A DNA stretch of 64,000 bases from positions 248,001 to 312,000 of the forward strand of contig NZ_NIDE01000017.1 of assembly GCF_002197845.1 (NCBI RefSeq), written 5' to 3'. This document shows positions 29,082 to 37,856 of the stretch, piece after piece (the stretch's first letter is position 1; the number at the start of each line of letters is the position of its first letter). The stretch comes from Fimbriiglobus ruber. Lineage in GTDB: Bacteria > Planctomycetota > Planctomycetia > Gemmatales > Gemmataceae. Made by a program: the position numbers and the translations under genes. Under the pieces are notes generated by a model. That model saw only the letters and a list, made by a program, of their open reading frames with translations. It did not search any database and had not been told where the DNA came from.

Positions 29082-29768
29082 TCAAGCCGGCTTCATTTTC
29101 TCGAAACCGCTCGCGGGGATCGCACCGTAGCATCGAAGAGCGGCCCCAAGGAAGTCGCAGACGAAATCGCCGCCCAGTTTTGCACAGTGCGCGAACTTTG
29201 TCCACGGAGTGATCGGAGGAAGAATCCGAAGTAGTTGGAGGGCATTCGACCCCAAGAGCAATCCGTTGCCGATCTTATATGAAGTGAATTCCTTGGGGTT
29301 GTACGCACACTCGAACGCGTAGGTGATATAGTTTGCGAGACCGAGCGCACCGGTAAGCCCCGCGCCGATGCTGGGCCCGTTGTCCGACAGCGTGACGCCT
29401 CTTAACAGTTTCTTGAGCTTAAAGGCCGTGAATACATTCGTCCCCGTAATTCCGGCCGAGACGAACCAGTTGGCCCACTGGGTTATCATGGCGCCGTCCC
29501 AGGTGCCAAAGTTCGCGACGACATTGCCCTTTCCGTCGCCCTGCCAGGAAGGCATGGTAAATACCAGAGGGAGTAATGAATAAACCGCCGTAAACTTGTT
29601 AAACGTCTCGGAATTTGTTTTGTCGTACACGGTCTCTATGTCTGCCGCAATGTCCAAAATGCCGTAGATGCCTTGCAGGATTCCCACGACCGCCGCGAGG
29701 CCCGCGGCCCCTCCGCCCGCGTCGACCGACGGGTCGACCGTCCCGCCCGCGGGCGGCTTGGGCGGCAC
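29082..29768 (-). CDS. C-terminal part of the long unknown protein (frame-shifted)
   Basis: This 228-residue frame overlaps the end of the long protein and continues it. The long frame reads to ...AVPFPG and would carry on as GVVPPKPPAGGTVDPSVDAG in this frame if one G were added in the G-run at 29773-29777. It has several hydrophobic helices (AAGLAAVVGILQGIYGILDI, GLTGALGLANYITYAFECAY). I think both frames encode one protein of about 1,250 residues. The break may be a sequencing error or a mutation. A GTG at 29768 could also start it independently. Confidence 0.6.
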   Translation of the reverse strand: MPPKPPAGGTVDPSVDAGGGAAGLAAVVGILQGIYGILDIAADIETVYDKTNSETFNKFTAVYSLLPLVFTMPSWQGDGKGNVVANFGTWDGAMITQWANWFVSAGITGTNVFTAFKLKKLLRGVTLSDNGPSIGAGLTGALGLANYITYAFECAYNPKEFTSYKIGNGLLLGSNALQLLRILPPITPWTKFAHCAKLGGDFVCDFLGAALRCYGAIPASGFEKMKPA

Positions 29769-32683
29769 AACTCCCCCGGGAACGGTACCGCGTCGGTCCC
29801 GAAAATGAGCTTGTAGAACACGGTCGTCGGGAACGCGGCGGTCAAACAGACCAGGCCGCCGAGGGTGAGTTCTTCGGGCTCGGCGGGCGGGTGCGCAGGA
29901 TTACTTTGGATCCACTTGTACAGGACGGTGAGCGGGCTCGGGGGGAGCGGGGTCCAAAGGACTTCGTTCAGCAATTCGGTCGCGCTCTGGATGATCGCGA
30001 GGAGCGATTGCACGACGGCGTCGGCCGTCTTGAGAAGCATCTCGGTGACGCTCTCGAGGAACGTAAAGAGCGCGTCGAACTCGCGCTGGTCGAGCGGCTT
30101 CGGATTGTTGAAGTCCACGAGCTCCGTGAACATCCTGGCGAACGACTGGGCCGCCCGAACGAACTCTTTCGCCGGGGCGGCGTCCTCCCATATTTGCGCG
30201 AACTGGTCCCACAGGCCGTCGGTGTCCGCGCGCAACTTCGGACTCAGCGCGTGAAGGGCGGGCGGGTTTGCGGTCACCCGCCCCAGCATCCAGTTGGCTT
30301 GCGGGTTGTTCGCGAAGGACTGGGCGTGGATGGGAACCTTCGAGGCCGTCGGGATGCCGCCGCCGGCCTTCTGAATTCCCATCGCCAACTGGCCGCCCGC
30401 GTACTGCGCTTTCAAGTCCGAAAAGTTCGCGCGGACCGCTTGCTCTTGTTCAATGAACCAGCCGTGAGAGATCGCGCCGAGCTTCTGCCGAACCGTCGAG
30501 ATTAGTTCCGGCGCCTGCTTGAGCACACCCTCGAGGGCCTTTTTCGTGTCCCAGATGTCCTGGAAGTTGAACAGCGACTTCAGCCAGTCGACCACGCGGG
30601 ACACGGCCGCGCCGACCTGTTGAAAGATCGCCTCGACGACCCGCGCGGCGGCGTCCAGGGTGCCGAGGATGAACTTCCCGAGTTCGACGAGTTTGTTGCC
30701 GATGTAGATGACGACGGACGCGATCTTCTTGGCGACGTCGACGACGACCTTCGCGACCTTGATCACGCCTTGTTTGATGCCCTGCCAGACGTCCGCGCCC
30801 CATTGCAAGATGTCGTCCCAGATGCCGCCGAAGGCGGGGTGCGTGCGGTGCAGCGCCTCGTCCCGCCGGATTTCGTCGTCCGAGAAGAATTCCTGGTACG
30901 CCGGGCGCCCGGCGTCCCACGTCTGGACCGCGAACCCTTTGATCGGTTGTGCCCGCCCCCCGACCAGTCGGGTCGTGACGGGTTTGCCAGACGCCACCGC
31001 GAAGCTGTTCTTGAAGGTCGCGACGGCGTCGCCGGGGGTGATCTTCCAATCCCGCACCAGCGGTTGGCCATCGGCTTTGGCGTTTTCGAGCGCCGGCCCG
31101 TCGAGGATCCGCTGGTGCGTCGGGAGGATGCCCTCGCCGGCGAGGTAGGCGTGGACGTCCGCGGCCGGCCGGATGACGGCCCCCTTCGCGAGGTTGATCG
31201 CGTTCAGGTATAACACGGGCGGCGTCAGTCCGTCGGCGGCGATCGAAAAGCTGACCTTGCCGAACGCGTCGGTCCGCATCGCGGCCGACTTGTTCGGCGC
31301 GATCAGGTACGAGACGTCGTTCGCGAACATCTCGACCCTCGAACTGGCCGACACGACGACCTCGTAGTCGACGACCGGTGCCCCGTAGACGTTCAATAAT
31401 CGCGCCTCGCACGCGTACCGGGAGACGACGTGCGGGGTGCCCGACGACGGCAGCCGGATCTTCTCGTCCGACCACCACGTGGTGGTCACGTCCTGCCGGT
31501 ACAGCCGGAACGCTTCGCTCGGCCGCGCGCCGTCGACCTTGATGAGGTGCGTCGGGCGGAAGGTGGGGTACGAATCCGTCGCGACGGCCGCGACGTTCGC
31601 GTGCAGTTCGACGGCCGCGGGCGTCTTTTTCCCGTCCTCGGTCACCGCCTGCGCCCAAACCGGCCAGTTGGGCCCGATGCCGCTGGGAGCGGTTCCCGTT
31701 TGGTGAAGTACCTTGAACACTTTGTCGTCCGTGACGCCGTAGACGTGGAGCCGCTCGTCGGCGTCCTGCCACACCGTCGCCGTTGCGAACCCGAGCCCTG
31801 CCCACCGGGCCCGGAAGAACTCCGTAATCGTGTACGGCCATCCGGCGAGTACGAAGTCGCGGTTGGTGGCGAGGTACGCCACGCCGAGGCCGTTGTTTAA
31901 CGTATCCCACGCGCCCGCCAGCGATTGCGCGTCCGTCGCGATTTCCTTGGTCCCCACGAGGGCGTTGTTGGAATCGAACGACCAATCCGTAATGACCTCG
32001 CCGCACCGGCCGAAGACGACCGTCGTGCCGCTTTGCTGCCCGTCCTCGGCGTACGCCGCCACGAACTCGTCGGGTTTCGCGGGCAGGGAAAACGTGCGCC
32101 CCAGCCCCCACTGGTAGTTGGCGACGACGTTACTCTGATGGATCTGCCGGAGCCGCGCGGTCTGTGGATCGAGGCCAAAGAGTACGGGCCTGGTCGGGCG
32201 CTGTTTTGAATAGTGCACGTACAGTTGTGACCACCCGCCCTGCTGGCCGGCTACGAGATCGGACCGGTCCGTCCACGAATTATTTGCGTCTAACTTGAGC
32301 AGCATGATCTTATTAGTTGCGGCATCAACGCAGGCGGCCCAGATTTGCCGGGCGACCGTCTGAACGAGCGAGACCACTTCGGTGACGTTCCCTGGGACCG
32401 CCGCAACCGGCTCCTGCTTCCACCCGGTCGGCGACTCGTCCGACCGGTGAAGGTATGTGAGCCGCCCGGACTCGCTCACGATCAGCGCTTCTTCGTCCCC
32501 GTTTCTGAACGGGTTGGAAAACAGCGCCACCTGATTCTTCTTTCCGGCGCCGACCGATAAGACGTCCGCGGAAACCGCGTCTTGCATGAGAAGGCATTTC
32601 ACCGACGTCGAAACGGGTGCGGCGAAATCGATGGGCGGCGGCGACGGTTCGTCGAGATCGGGCAAGGTCGCAGTGGCATTCAT
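29636..32683 (-). CDS. Very long protein of unknown function
   Basis: The start is ATG 32683 (MNATATLPDLDEPSPPP), giving 1,015 residues. The N-terminal ~400 residues are beta-rich, perhaps a propeller (NGDEEALIVSESGRLTYLHR; VVSLVQTVARQIWAACVDA). The C-terminal half has long amphipathic and hydrophobic helices, including VWQGIKQGVIKVAKVVVDVA and KKIASVVIYIGNKLVELGKF, which could insert into or coat membranes. There is no signal peptide. I do not recognise the family. A toxin-like or scaffold role is only a guess. The upstream part of the open frame is antisense to the kinase gene and is not used. Confidence 0.65.
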   Translation of the reverse strand: MNATATLPDLDEPSPPPIDFAAPVSTSVKCLLMQDAVSADVLSVGAGKKNQVALFSNPFRNGDEEALIVSESGRLTYLHRSDESPTGWKQEPVAAVPGNVTEVVSLVQTVARQIWAACVDAATNKIMLLKLDANNSWTDRSDLVAGQQGGWSQLYVHYSKQRPTRPVLFGLDPQTARLRQIHQSNVVANYQWGLGRTFSLPAKPDEFVAAYAEDGQQSGTTVVFGRCGEVITDWSFDSNNALVGTKEIATDAQSLAGAWDTLNNGLGVAYLATNRDFVLAGWPYTITEFFRARWAGLGFATATVWQDADERLHVYGVTDDKVFKVLHQTGTAPSGIGPNWPVWAQAVTEDGKKTPAAVELHANVAAVATDSYPTFRPTHLIKVDGARPSEAFRLYRQDVTTTWWSDEKIRLPSSGTPHVVSRYACEARLLNVYGAPVVDYEVVVSASSRVEMFANDVSYLIAPNKSAAMRTDAFGKVSFSIAADGLTPPVLYLNAINLAKGAVIRPAADVHAYLAGEGILPTHQRILDGPALENAKADGQPLVRDWKITPGDAVATFKNSFAVASGKPVTTRLVGGRAQPIKGFAVQTWDAGRPAYQEFFSDDEIRRDEALHRTHPAFGGIWDDILQWGADVWQGIKQGVIKVAKVVVDVAKKIASVVIYIGNKLVELGKFILGTLDAAARVVEAIFQQVGAAVSRVVDWLKSLFNFQDIWDTKKALEGVLKQAPELISTVRQKLGAISHGWFIEQEQAVRANFSDLKAQYAGGQLAMGIQKAGGGIPTASKVPIHAQSFANNPQANWMLGRVTANPPALHALSPKLRADTDGLWDQFAQIWEDAAPAKEFVRAAQSFARMFTELVDFNNPKPLDQREFDALFTFLESVTEMLLKTADAVVQSLLAIIQSATELLNEVLWTPLPPSPLTVLYKWIQSNPAHPPAEPEELTLGGLVCLTAAFPTTVFYKLIFGTDAVPFPGELCRPSRPRAGRSTRRSTRAEGPRASRRSWESCKASTAFWTLRQT

Positions 32684-32972
32684 GACGGGCTCCCGGGTAC
32701 CAAAATAAATGGAAGTTGCCAGAGTTCGCGTCTCCCGGTCGGATCGAAGACGCGACTTGTCTCCTGGCGGGTGGGACACCGCCCACAAGTCCTTCCCTCC
32801 GGGGAGGCCCGGTTTCTGGACACAAAAAAGAATGTTTTGTCTGCGCGGTTCGATGTGCTTCGGAGAAATGCGTCGGGAACGAAGGTGGCAGACGCCCGGG
32901 CCGGCAAACGTGTCCCGGGCCTGCCCGCGGCCGGTGCTCCGGACCCGCGGCGGTTCGCCCCGTGTGCCCGGC

Positions 32973-34655
32973 TTACTGAGACCGGATGGGAACCCGAACG
33001 AGGCGGAAGCCGCGGTCGATGTAGCGAACCTGTGGCATAATTGAGCCGCGGAGGCTGGCGCGGCAAGAAGCCCCGGGGACGGCGAAGCCGCCGCCCCGGT
33101 TCGCCCGACCCGGCCCCCCCTCAAACAGGTCTTCACACCACTGCCACACGTTGCCGTGCATGTCGCACAACCCCAACGTGTTCGACGGGTAGGCGCCGAC
33201 ACGTGTCGTCTGCCCCAGGTACTTCCCCTTCGGGGCCTTCCCGAACGGGTCGGTGCCGTCGAAGTTGGCCTGGTCGGAGGACAAATCATTCGTCGGCGTG
33301 GCGAAGTAAAAATGATACGAACAGTCTTCTTCCGACGTGGCCCCTCCCCGGCACGCGTATTCCCATTCCGCTTCCGTCGGCAGGCGGTACCAATAGCCCC
33401 GCCCGCGCTCCCGTAAATTCAGTTTCTTGATAAACTCCTGGGCGTCGTACCAGGACACGTTTTCGACCGGAAACAGTTTCAATTCCTCGTCGGAGACGTT
33501 CAGCACCCTGGACCGGTCGCCGTTGCGAGAAAAGTGGCTCGGGTTGTTTCCCATGACCGCGGTCCACTGCCCCTGTGTGACCAGGTGGGCGGCGATCTCG
33601 AAGTCCTCCTTGATCTCCGTCTTCACGCCCTTCTGCTCGCCGTCCCGGCCCGCGTAGAACGTCCCCTTCGGGAGGCGCGCGAACGTCATCAGAACGCCGT
33701 CGTCGCGCTCCAGGACCGCGTCGCCCGGTTCGCCGCCGTTCTCGCCGACGGTCACCTCCCGGCCCGGTCGGAACCGCTCCTTGTGAAAGTCCGACAGGAA
33801 AACGAGCCGGACCCGACCGTCGGCCGACAGTGTCAGGCGGTCGTCGAGATTCACGAGAGTCTGGGGGACCGCCGCCTTGGTCGCGCCGTCGGCCGACCGC
33901 AATTGCACCGCCCCGCTCGCCTCCAGAATCATGGCCTGGGGGACCCGCCGCGCGATGCCGCGCTTCACCCGCCCGATGGCCGCGATCAGCTCGCCGCGGA
34001 GTTCCGGCTGGTCCGCGAACTCGGCCGGGATGCGCTTCTCCGCGTCCGCCAGGATTTGCCGGGCGGTGACGCTCCCGCCGCGAACGTCCCTCTCCGAGAT
34101 CTGGAAGATGCTTACCAGAAAGTCACGGGCCTTCTTTGCCTTCTCGGCTTCTTGAATCGCCTCCCGTTCCCGCGCCAGGGCAATCCCCGTCTGCTTCTCG
34201 GCGACGCCCTTCTGTTGCTCCGCGTCGAGATATTTCAGGTAGCTCACCGTCGCGCCCAGCGACAGGGCGAGCCCCACGGCGACCGCCGCCCCGGTCACCA
34301 CCGGATTGCGCTTCACCCACTTGACGGCCCGCTCGGCGAGCCCCACCGGGCGGGCTGCGATCGGCCGGCCGTCGAGGAACCGTTGGAAGTCGACGGCCAG
34401 CGCCGCGGCGGTCTGGTACCGCCGGCCCGGGTCCTTCTCGATCGCCATCTCGACGATCGTCACCAGGTCCCGCGGGGCGTCCCCGCGGAGCTTCCGCAAC
34501 CGCGGCGGGGCACCGGTCGTCACCTGCTTGATCAGCTTGTTGCGGTCCCGCTCCTCGTACGCCGGGCGGAGCGCCACCATCTCGAACAAGGTCAGCCCGA
34601 GAGCATAGACGTCGCTCCGGGCGTCGGACTTCCCCTCGAACGCCTCCGGCGGCAT
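32973..34655 (-). CDS. Kinase C-terminal half with FGE-sulfatase domain (frame-shifted)
   Basis: This frame starts MPPEAFEGKSDARSDVYALG, the APE-to-subdomain IX region of a Ser/Thr kinase, so it continues the frame that ends at 34592. Kinase helices run to ~120, then a membrane helix (PVVTGAAVAVGLALSLGATV), a helical region, and a formylglycine-generating-enzyme/sulfatase-modifying domain: VTQGQWTAVMGNNPSHFSRN, NVSWYDAQEFIKKLN, YRLPTEAEWEYACRGG, LGLCDMHGNVWQWCEDLF, GFRLVR. The adjoining ECF sigma factor suggests a signalling module. The break lies at a C/G-run near 34661. Confidence 0.85.
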   Translation of the reverse strand: MPPEAFEGKSDARSDVYALGLTLFEMVALRPAYEERDRNKLIKQVTTGAPPRLRKLRGDAPRDLVTIVEMAIEKDPGRRYQTAAALAVDFQRFLDGRPIAARPVGLAERAVKWVKRNPVVTGAAVAVGLALSLGATVSYLKYLDAEQQKGVAEKQTGIALAREREAIQEAEKAKKARDFLVSIFQISERDVRGGSVTARQILADAEKRIPAEFADQPELRGELIAAIGRVKRGIARRVPQAMILEASGAVQLRSADGATKAAVPQTLVNLDDRLTLSADGRVRLVFLSDFHKERFRPGREVTVGENGGEPGDAVLERDDGVLMTFARLPKGTFYAGRDGEQKGVKTEIKEDFEIAAHLVTQGQWTAVMGNNPSHFSRNGDRSRVLNVSDEELKLFPVENVSWYDAQEFIKKLNLRERGRGYWYRLPTEAEWEYACRGGATSEEDCSYHFYFATPTNDLSSDQANFDGTDPFGKAPKGKYLGQTTRVGAYPSNTLGLCDMHGNVWQWCEDLFEGGPGRANRGGGFAVPGASCRASLRGSIMPQVRYIDRGFRLVRVPIRSQ

Positions 34656-35683
34656 GTACCGGAGGTGCCGAGCAGGTCGCCGGTGTGCGTCAGGTTGTCC
34701 GAGTCGTCCGCCTTGGCCAGCCCGAAGTCGGTGACCCAGACGGTCCCGTTCAGGTCCAGCAGCAGGTTGCCCGGCTTGACGTCGCGGTGCAAAACGCCCT
34801 GCTTGTGGGCGTACGCCAGAGCCCCGGCCACCTGTACCCCGATCCGGGCCACGCTTTCCCAGTATGTAGTCCTCTTCCCGTCCGAGCCGCCGACGCCCGG
34901 TCCGGGCTGACCGGGCAGGTGGACGCCCGAGCTACTGACGGAAGCCGACGAACCGCGGTCGGGCCGGGAGGCCGGTGCCGGGTCCGGGGTTGTCCCGTCG
35001 GCCGCCGCCGGCGGGGCGCCGGCGGCCGGGTCTGGCCGGCCCGCCGGACCGGGGCCGTCCCCTCCGACGAGGGAGTCGGCGAGTACGGCGCTCAGCGCCG
35101 CCTGCTCGCCGGTCGGCTGCCTGGTCGTTTCGGGGGTGCGGCCGGTCGCGGGCGAGCGATTGAGTTCTTCGATGACGGCGTCCAACCCCAGCCCGGGGAT
35201 GAACTGCATGACGTAATACGGGGTGCCGTCGTGTTCCCCGAACCCGTGGACGGGGACGATGTTCGTGTGGTGGAGTTTGGCCGCCGCTCGCGCCTCCCGT
35301 TCGAACCGCCGCCGTTTGGTCGGGTCGCGGAAGACCGTGGCCGGCAGGAGTTTGATGGCGACCCGCCGGCCGAGGGAGATCTGCTCGGCCTCGTACACGA
35401 CCCCCATCCCGCCCCGCCCGACCTCGCGGAGCAGGCGGAAGTCGCCCAGGTCGGTGATCGGCGGGGCGTTCGCGACCTCCGCGGCCAACTCGGGACCGGC
35501 GTCCGCCTTGGCCCGCTCCAGATCGACCATCGCGGGGAACAGCGACCGGATGTCGTCGGCCAGGTCCGGGTGCCGGTCGCAGTACTCCTCCAGGCGGGGC
35601 CGCTCCCCGGCCCGCTGGCGGACGGCGAACTCGTCGGCGAGCTGGTTCAGCAGCACGTCGTAGGCCTCGCTCGACTTGATCAT
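34592..35683 (-). CDS. Kinase N-terminal half (frame-shifted)
   Basis: Residues 1-60 are the RHPDLADDIRSLFPAM region found ahead of planctomycete kinases. The kinase domain has the glycine loop (GRGGMGVVYEAE), lysine 111 in RRVAIK, an insert of ~95 Pro/Gly/Ala-rich residues (about 175-270), HRD at 299-301 and DFG at 319-321. The frame then ends TGDLLGTSGTCRRR. Adding one C gives GTLRYMPPEAFEGK, which joins it to the next frame. With that fixed, the protein would be a receptor-type kinase of about 900 residues with an FGE domain outside the membrane. If the deletion is real, the gene is inactive. Confidence 0.88.
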   Translation of the reverse strand: MIKSSEAYDVLLNQLADEFAVRQRAGERPRLEEYCDRHPDLADDIRSLFPAMVDLERAKADAGPELAAEVANAPPITDLGDFRLLREVGRGGMGVVYEAEQISLGRRVAIKLLPATVFRDPTKRRRFEREARAAAKLHHTNIVPVHGFGEHDGTPYYVMQFIPGLGLDAVIEELNRSPATGRTPETTRQPTGEQAALSAVLADSLVGGDGPGPAGRPDPAAGAPPAAADGTTPDPAPASRPDRGSSASVSSSGVHLPGQPGPGVGGSDGKRTTYWESVARIGVQVAGALAYAHKQGVLHRDVKPGNLLLDLNGTVWVTDFGLAKADDSDNLTHTGDLLGTSGTCRRRRSRGSPTPGATSMLSG

Positions 35684-35713
35684 GTCGATCTCCCAATCAG
35701 AGTCCGAGCGGAA

Positions 35714-36328
35714 CTACAGAGCAGAGAGTACGTCTTTGAGCCGTTTCAGGGCGCGGACGTAGCGCTTGGCCGCGGCCGCCTCCTGAATCTCGAGTACCCG
35801 GGCGGCCTCGACGTGGGTCAACTCTTCAAAGTGCCGCAGCGACAGAATCTCCCGGTCGAGCGGGTCGAGGGCGTTGAGCGCCTCCTGCAACCGCAGTAGT
35901 CGTTCGGCCCGGACGGCGGCTTGAGTGGGAGAGGTCTCCTTCCCGAGCAGGTGGGCGGCGAGGGCGGCACTGGACGCGGCCGGCATCGGCCCGAGGTAGA
36001 GCGACACTTCGCGGGCGGCGTCCCGGACCTGGGCCCCGAGGTGGTCCCGGTGAATCTTGGACAACCGCTCCCCGACCACCAGGCGCAACCACAAGAACAG
36101 CGGGAGCTTCGGGTCGGCCAGGTATCCGGGGAACTTGGCGATGGCGTCCACGAACCCGTCCTGGAGGACGTCGGACGGGTCGACGCGGCCCCGGATCCGG
36201 CGGTCGAGCCGGGCCTCGACCATTCGCCGGAGCCGGGCGCGGTGCCGGACCAACATCTCGCCGGCGGCCGCGTCGTCACCGCCCCGCGCCCGTTCGATCA
36301 ACCGCAGGTCGTCGTCCAACTCGTTCAT
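35714..36328 (-). CDS. ECF sigma factor next to the kinase
   Basis: This 204-residue protein has region 2 (RRIRGRVDPSDVLQDGFVDA) and region 4 (LDPLDREILSLRHFEELTHV then EAARVLEIQEAAAAKRYVRA). The motif VDPSDVLQD is typical of planctomycete ECF sigma factors encoded beside Ser/Thr kinases. It lies 30 bp upstream of the kinase gene on the same strand, so it is probably the first gene of that operon and the kinase probably controls it. No anti-sigma gene is seen. Starts at ATG 36328. Confidence 0.93.
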   Translation of the reverse strand: MNELDDDLRLIERARGGDDAAAGEMLVRHRARLRRMVEARLDRRIRGRVDPSDVLQDGFVDAIAKFPGYLADPKLPLFLWLRLVVGERLSKIHRDHLGAQVRDAAREVSLYLGPMPAASSAALAAHLLGKETSPTQAAVRAERLLRLQEALNALDPLDREILSLRHFEELTHVEAARVLEIQEAAAAKRYVRALKRLKDVLSAL

Positions 36329-36691
36329 GATCGCGGATCCTGAGCCATAAAGTATAACCTCCCGAAACCTTCCCGGGCTGGACAGGAAAAATGGGAAATT
36401 GTTTTTCGCGGGCGCGCCACAGCCCGCCCGAGCAGTCTCACACGCCGGGCGTGCCGACTACCACTTGACCTCGGCGGGGGCGGCCCCGCGGTATTGCCGC
36501 CTCCGCTGTGCGAGCGGGGCGCAAAGCACGGGAAGCGGATCGGTAAAGCAGCTTCGCGCGAAGATGAGAGCCAGAGGAAAGCTGATGACAGGCAAATTGC
36601 GGCACATCCGTTATTCGGTTAACGTGAGTCCGCGAGACGACAGCGGGTCTCGTTCCCCTTGCGGAGTTCCTCTTCCGGAGATCACGGCTCC
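36329..36691. other. Gene-free stretch between divergent genes
   Basis: These 363 bp separate the ECF sigma factor and the secretin-like gene, which point away from each other. It should hold both promoters. I cannot assign them with confidence. Confidence 0.4.
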
Positions 36692-37801
36692 ATGATCAAG
36701 CGCATCGCAGCCCTGGCCACCCTCAGCGCCCTGCTGGCTCAGCCGGCGGTGGGCCACGCCCAGCGGCCCAAACCCGACGCCCCCGCGTCTTCCACGCCCA
36801 GCAGCCTGTACACGGTCCGGAACGTCGACCCGGCCGTCCTGGCCGAAGCCGTCGGCGCCCACTTCCAGGGCCGCGCCAAAATCTCAGTGGTCCCGGGCAG
36901 CAACCACCTGCTCATCAGCGGCAACAACCCGGGCGCCGTCGCTGACCTGAGTAAACTCCTCGGCGAACTCGACCAGCGGCCGAAAACGATCGAGATCGAA
37001 GTCGTCCTGGCCGAGATCGTTCAGAAGAAGGGCGACGGCGGCGATCAGGCGGCTCCCGACCTCACGGGGCCGACCGCGGACCTGACGGCGAAACTGGACG
37101 CGCTGGGCAAAGGCGCGTCCGTCCAGCGGTTCAAATTGACCACCACCGAAGGCCTGCCGACTTCGGTGACCAGCGGCGGTAACAAGCCGTACGTCACCGG
37201 CACCACGATCCTGGCGGGCAATCCCTTCACCGGAGGCGAACGGGGGGGCGACGGACCGGCGAGTATCAATCCCGACGGCTCCGTGACGCGGGGAGCGGGC
37301 GCCGGAACGGCCGGGCCAGGGAATCGCGCGGGGGCGGGAGCCGGCGGTCGGGGTGGGGCCGGTGGGGGTGGGCTCGGCGGTGGCGCCGCCGGAGCGGCGG
37401 GGGGCGGACCCCCGCCGAAAGACGGCTTCGCGGGACCGGGCGGGGGTGGCCGGGCGGCGGGCGGCGGACCCGGGATCGGCGCCCGCGTCCAGCGGTCGAT
37501 TTCCTACCATCAGTCCGGAACGACGATTAAAGCGACCGCCCGCGCCGTGACGGACAACGCCGTCGTCGTGGATTTGAATCTGAACGACTCCGGGCTCAAA
37601 ACGCCCGAAAGCGGGGACGAACACCCGTCGTTTGACAACTCGACCCTGACCACGACGTTGACCATCCCGCCGGGCCGGGTCGTCACCGCCCAGACCGTGA
37701 ACAAGGACGGCAAAGCGGGGCGGACGGTAACACTCGTTCTCGTCACTGCCCGAGTCGTCGAACCGGGCGCCAAGACGGACAAGACCCCCGGGGTCAGATA
37801 A
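36692..37801 (+). CDS. Secreted protein with secretin N-like domain and Gly-rich insert
   Basis: This 369-residue protein has a signal peptide (IKRIAALATLSALLAQPAVG). Residues ~38-105 look like a secretin/NolW short domain (VRNVDPAVLAEAVGAHFQGR and VVPGSNHLLISGNNPGAVAD). A strand-rich part follows to ~175 (EIEVVLAEIVQ). Residues ~185-270 are a Gly/Ala-rich, low-complexity insert (GGRGGAGGGGLGGGAAGAAG). The end returns to beta strands (TLTTTLTIPPGRVVTAQTVN). It lacks the length and pore-forming core expected of a full secretin, so it may be a partial secretin or a binding protein. It stands alone beside an insertion sequence. Confidence 0.65.
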   Translation: MIKRIAALATLSALLAQPAVGHAQRPKPDAPASSTPSSLYTVRNVDPAVLAEAVGAHFQGRAKISVVPGSNHLLISGNNPGAVADLSKLLGELDQRPKTIEIEVVLAEIVQKKGDGGDQAAPDLTGPTADLTAKLDALGKGASVQRFKLTTTEGLPTSVTSGGNKPYVTGTTILAGNPFTGGERGGDGPASINPDGSVTRGAGAGTAGPGNRAGAGAGGRGGAGGGGLGGGAAGAAGGGPPPKDGFAGPGGGGRAAGGGPGIGARVQRSISYHQSGTTIKATARAVTDNAVVVDLNLNDSGLKTPESGDEHPSFDNSTLTTTLTIPPGRVVTAQTVNKDGKAGRTVTLVLVTARVVEPGAKTDKTPGVR

Positions 37802-37856
37802 GGCTCCGCAACATCCTGTCAGTCAGAATGATGCGGAATTGTTGTTGGTAGATCTC

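Noticed and set aside
29636-33289. Upstream start of the long unknown protein at 33289
   Set aside because: The extra 202 residues are antisense to the kinase FGE domain and have shadow-frame composition; ATG 32683 fits better.
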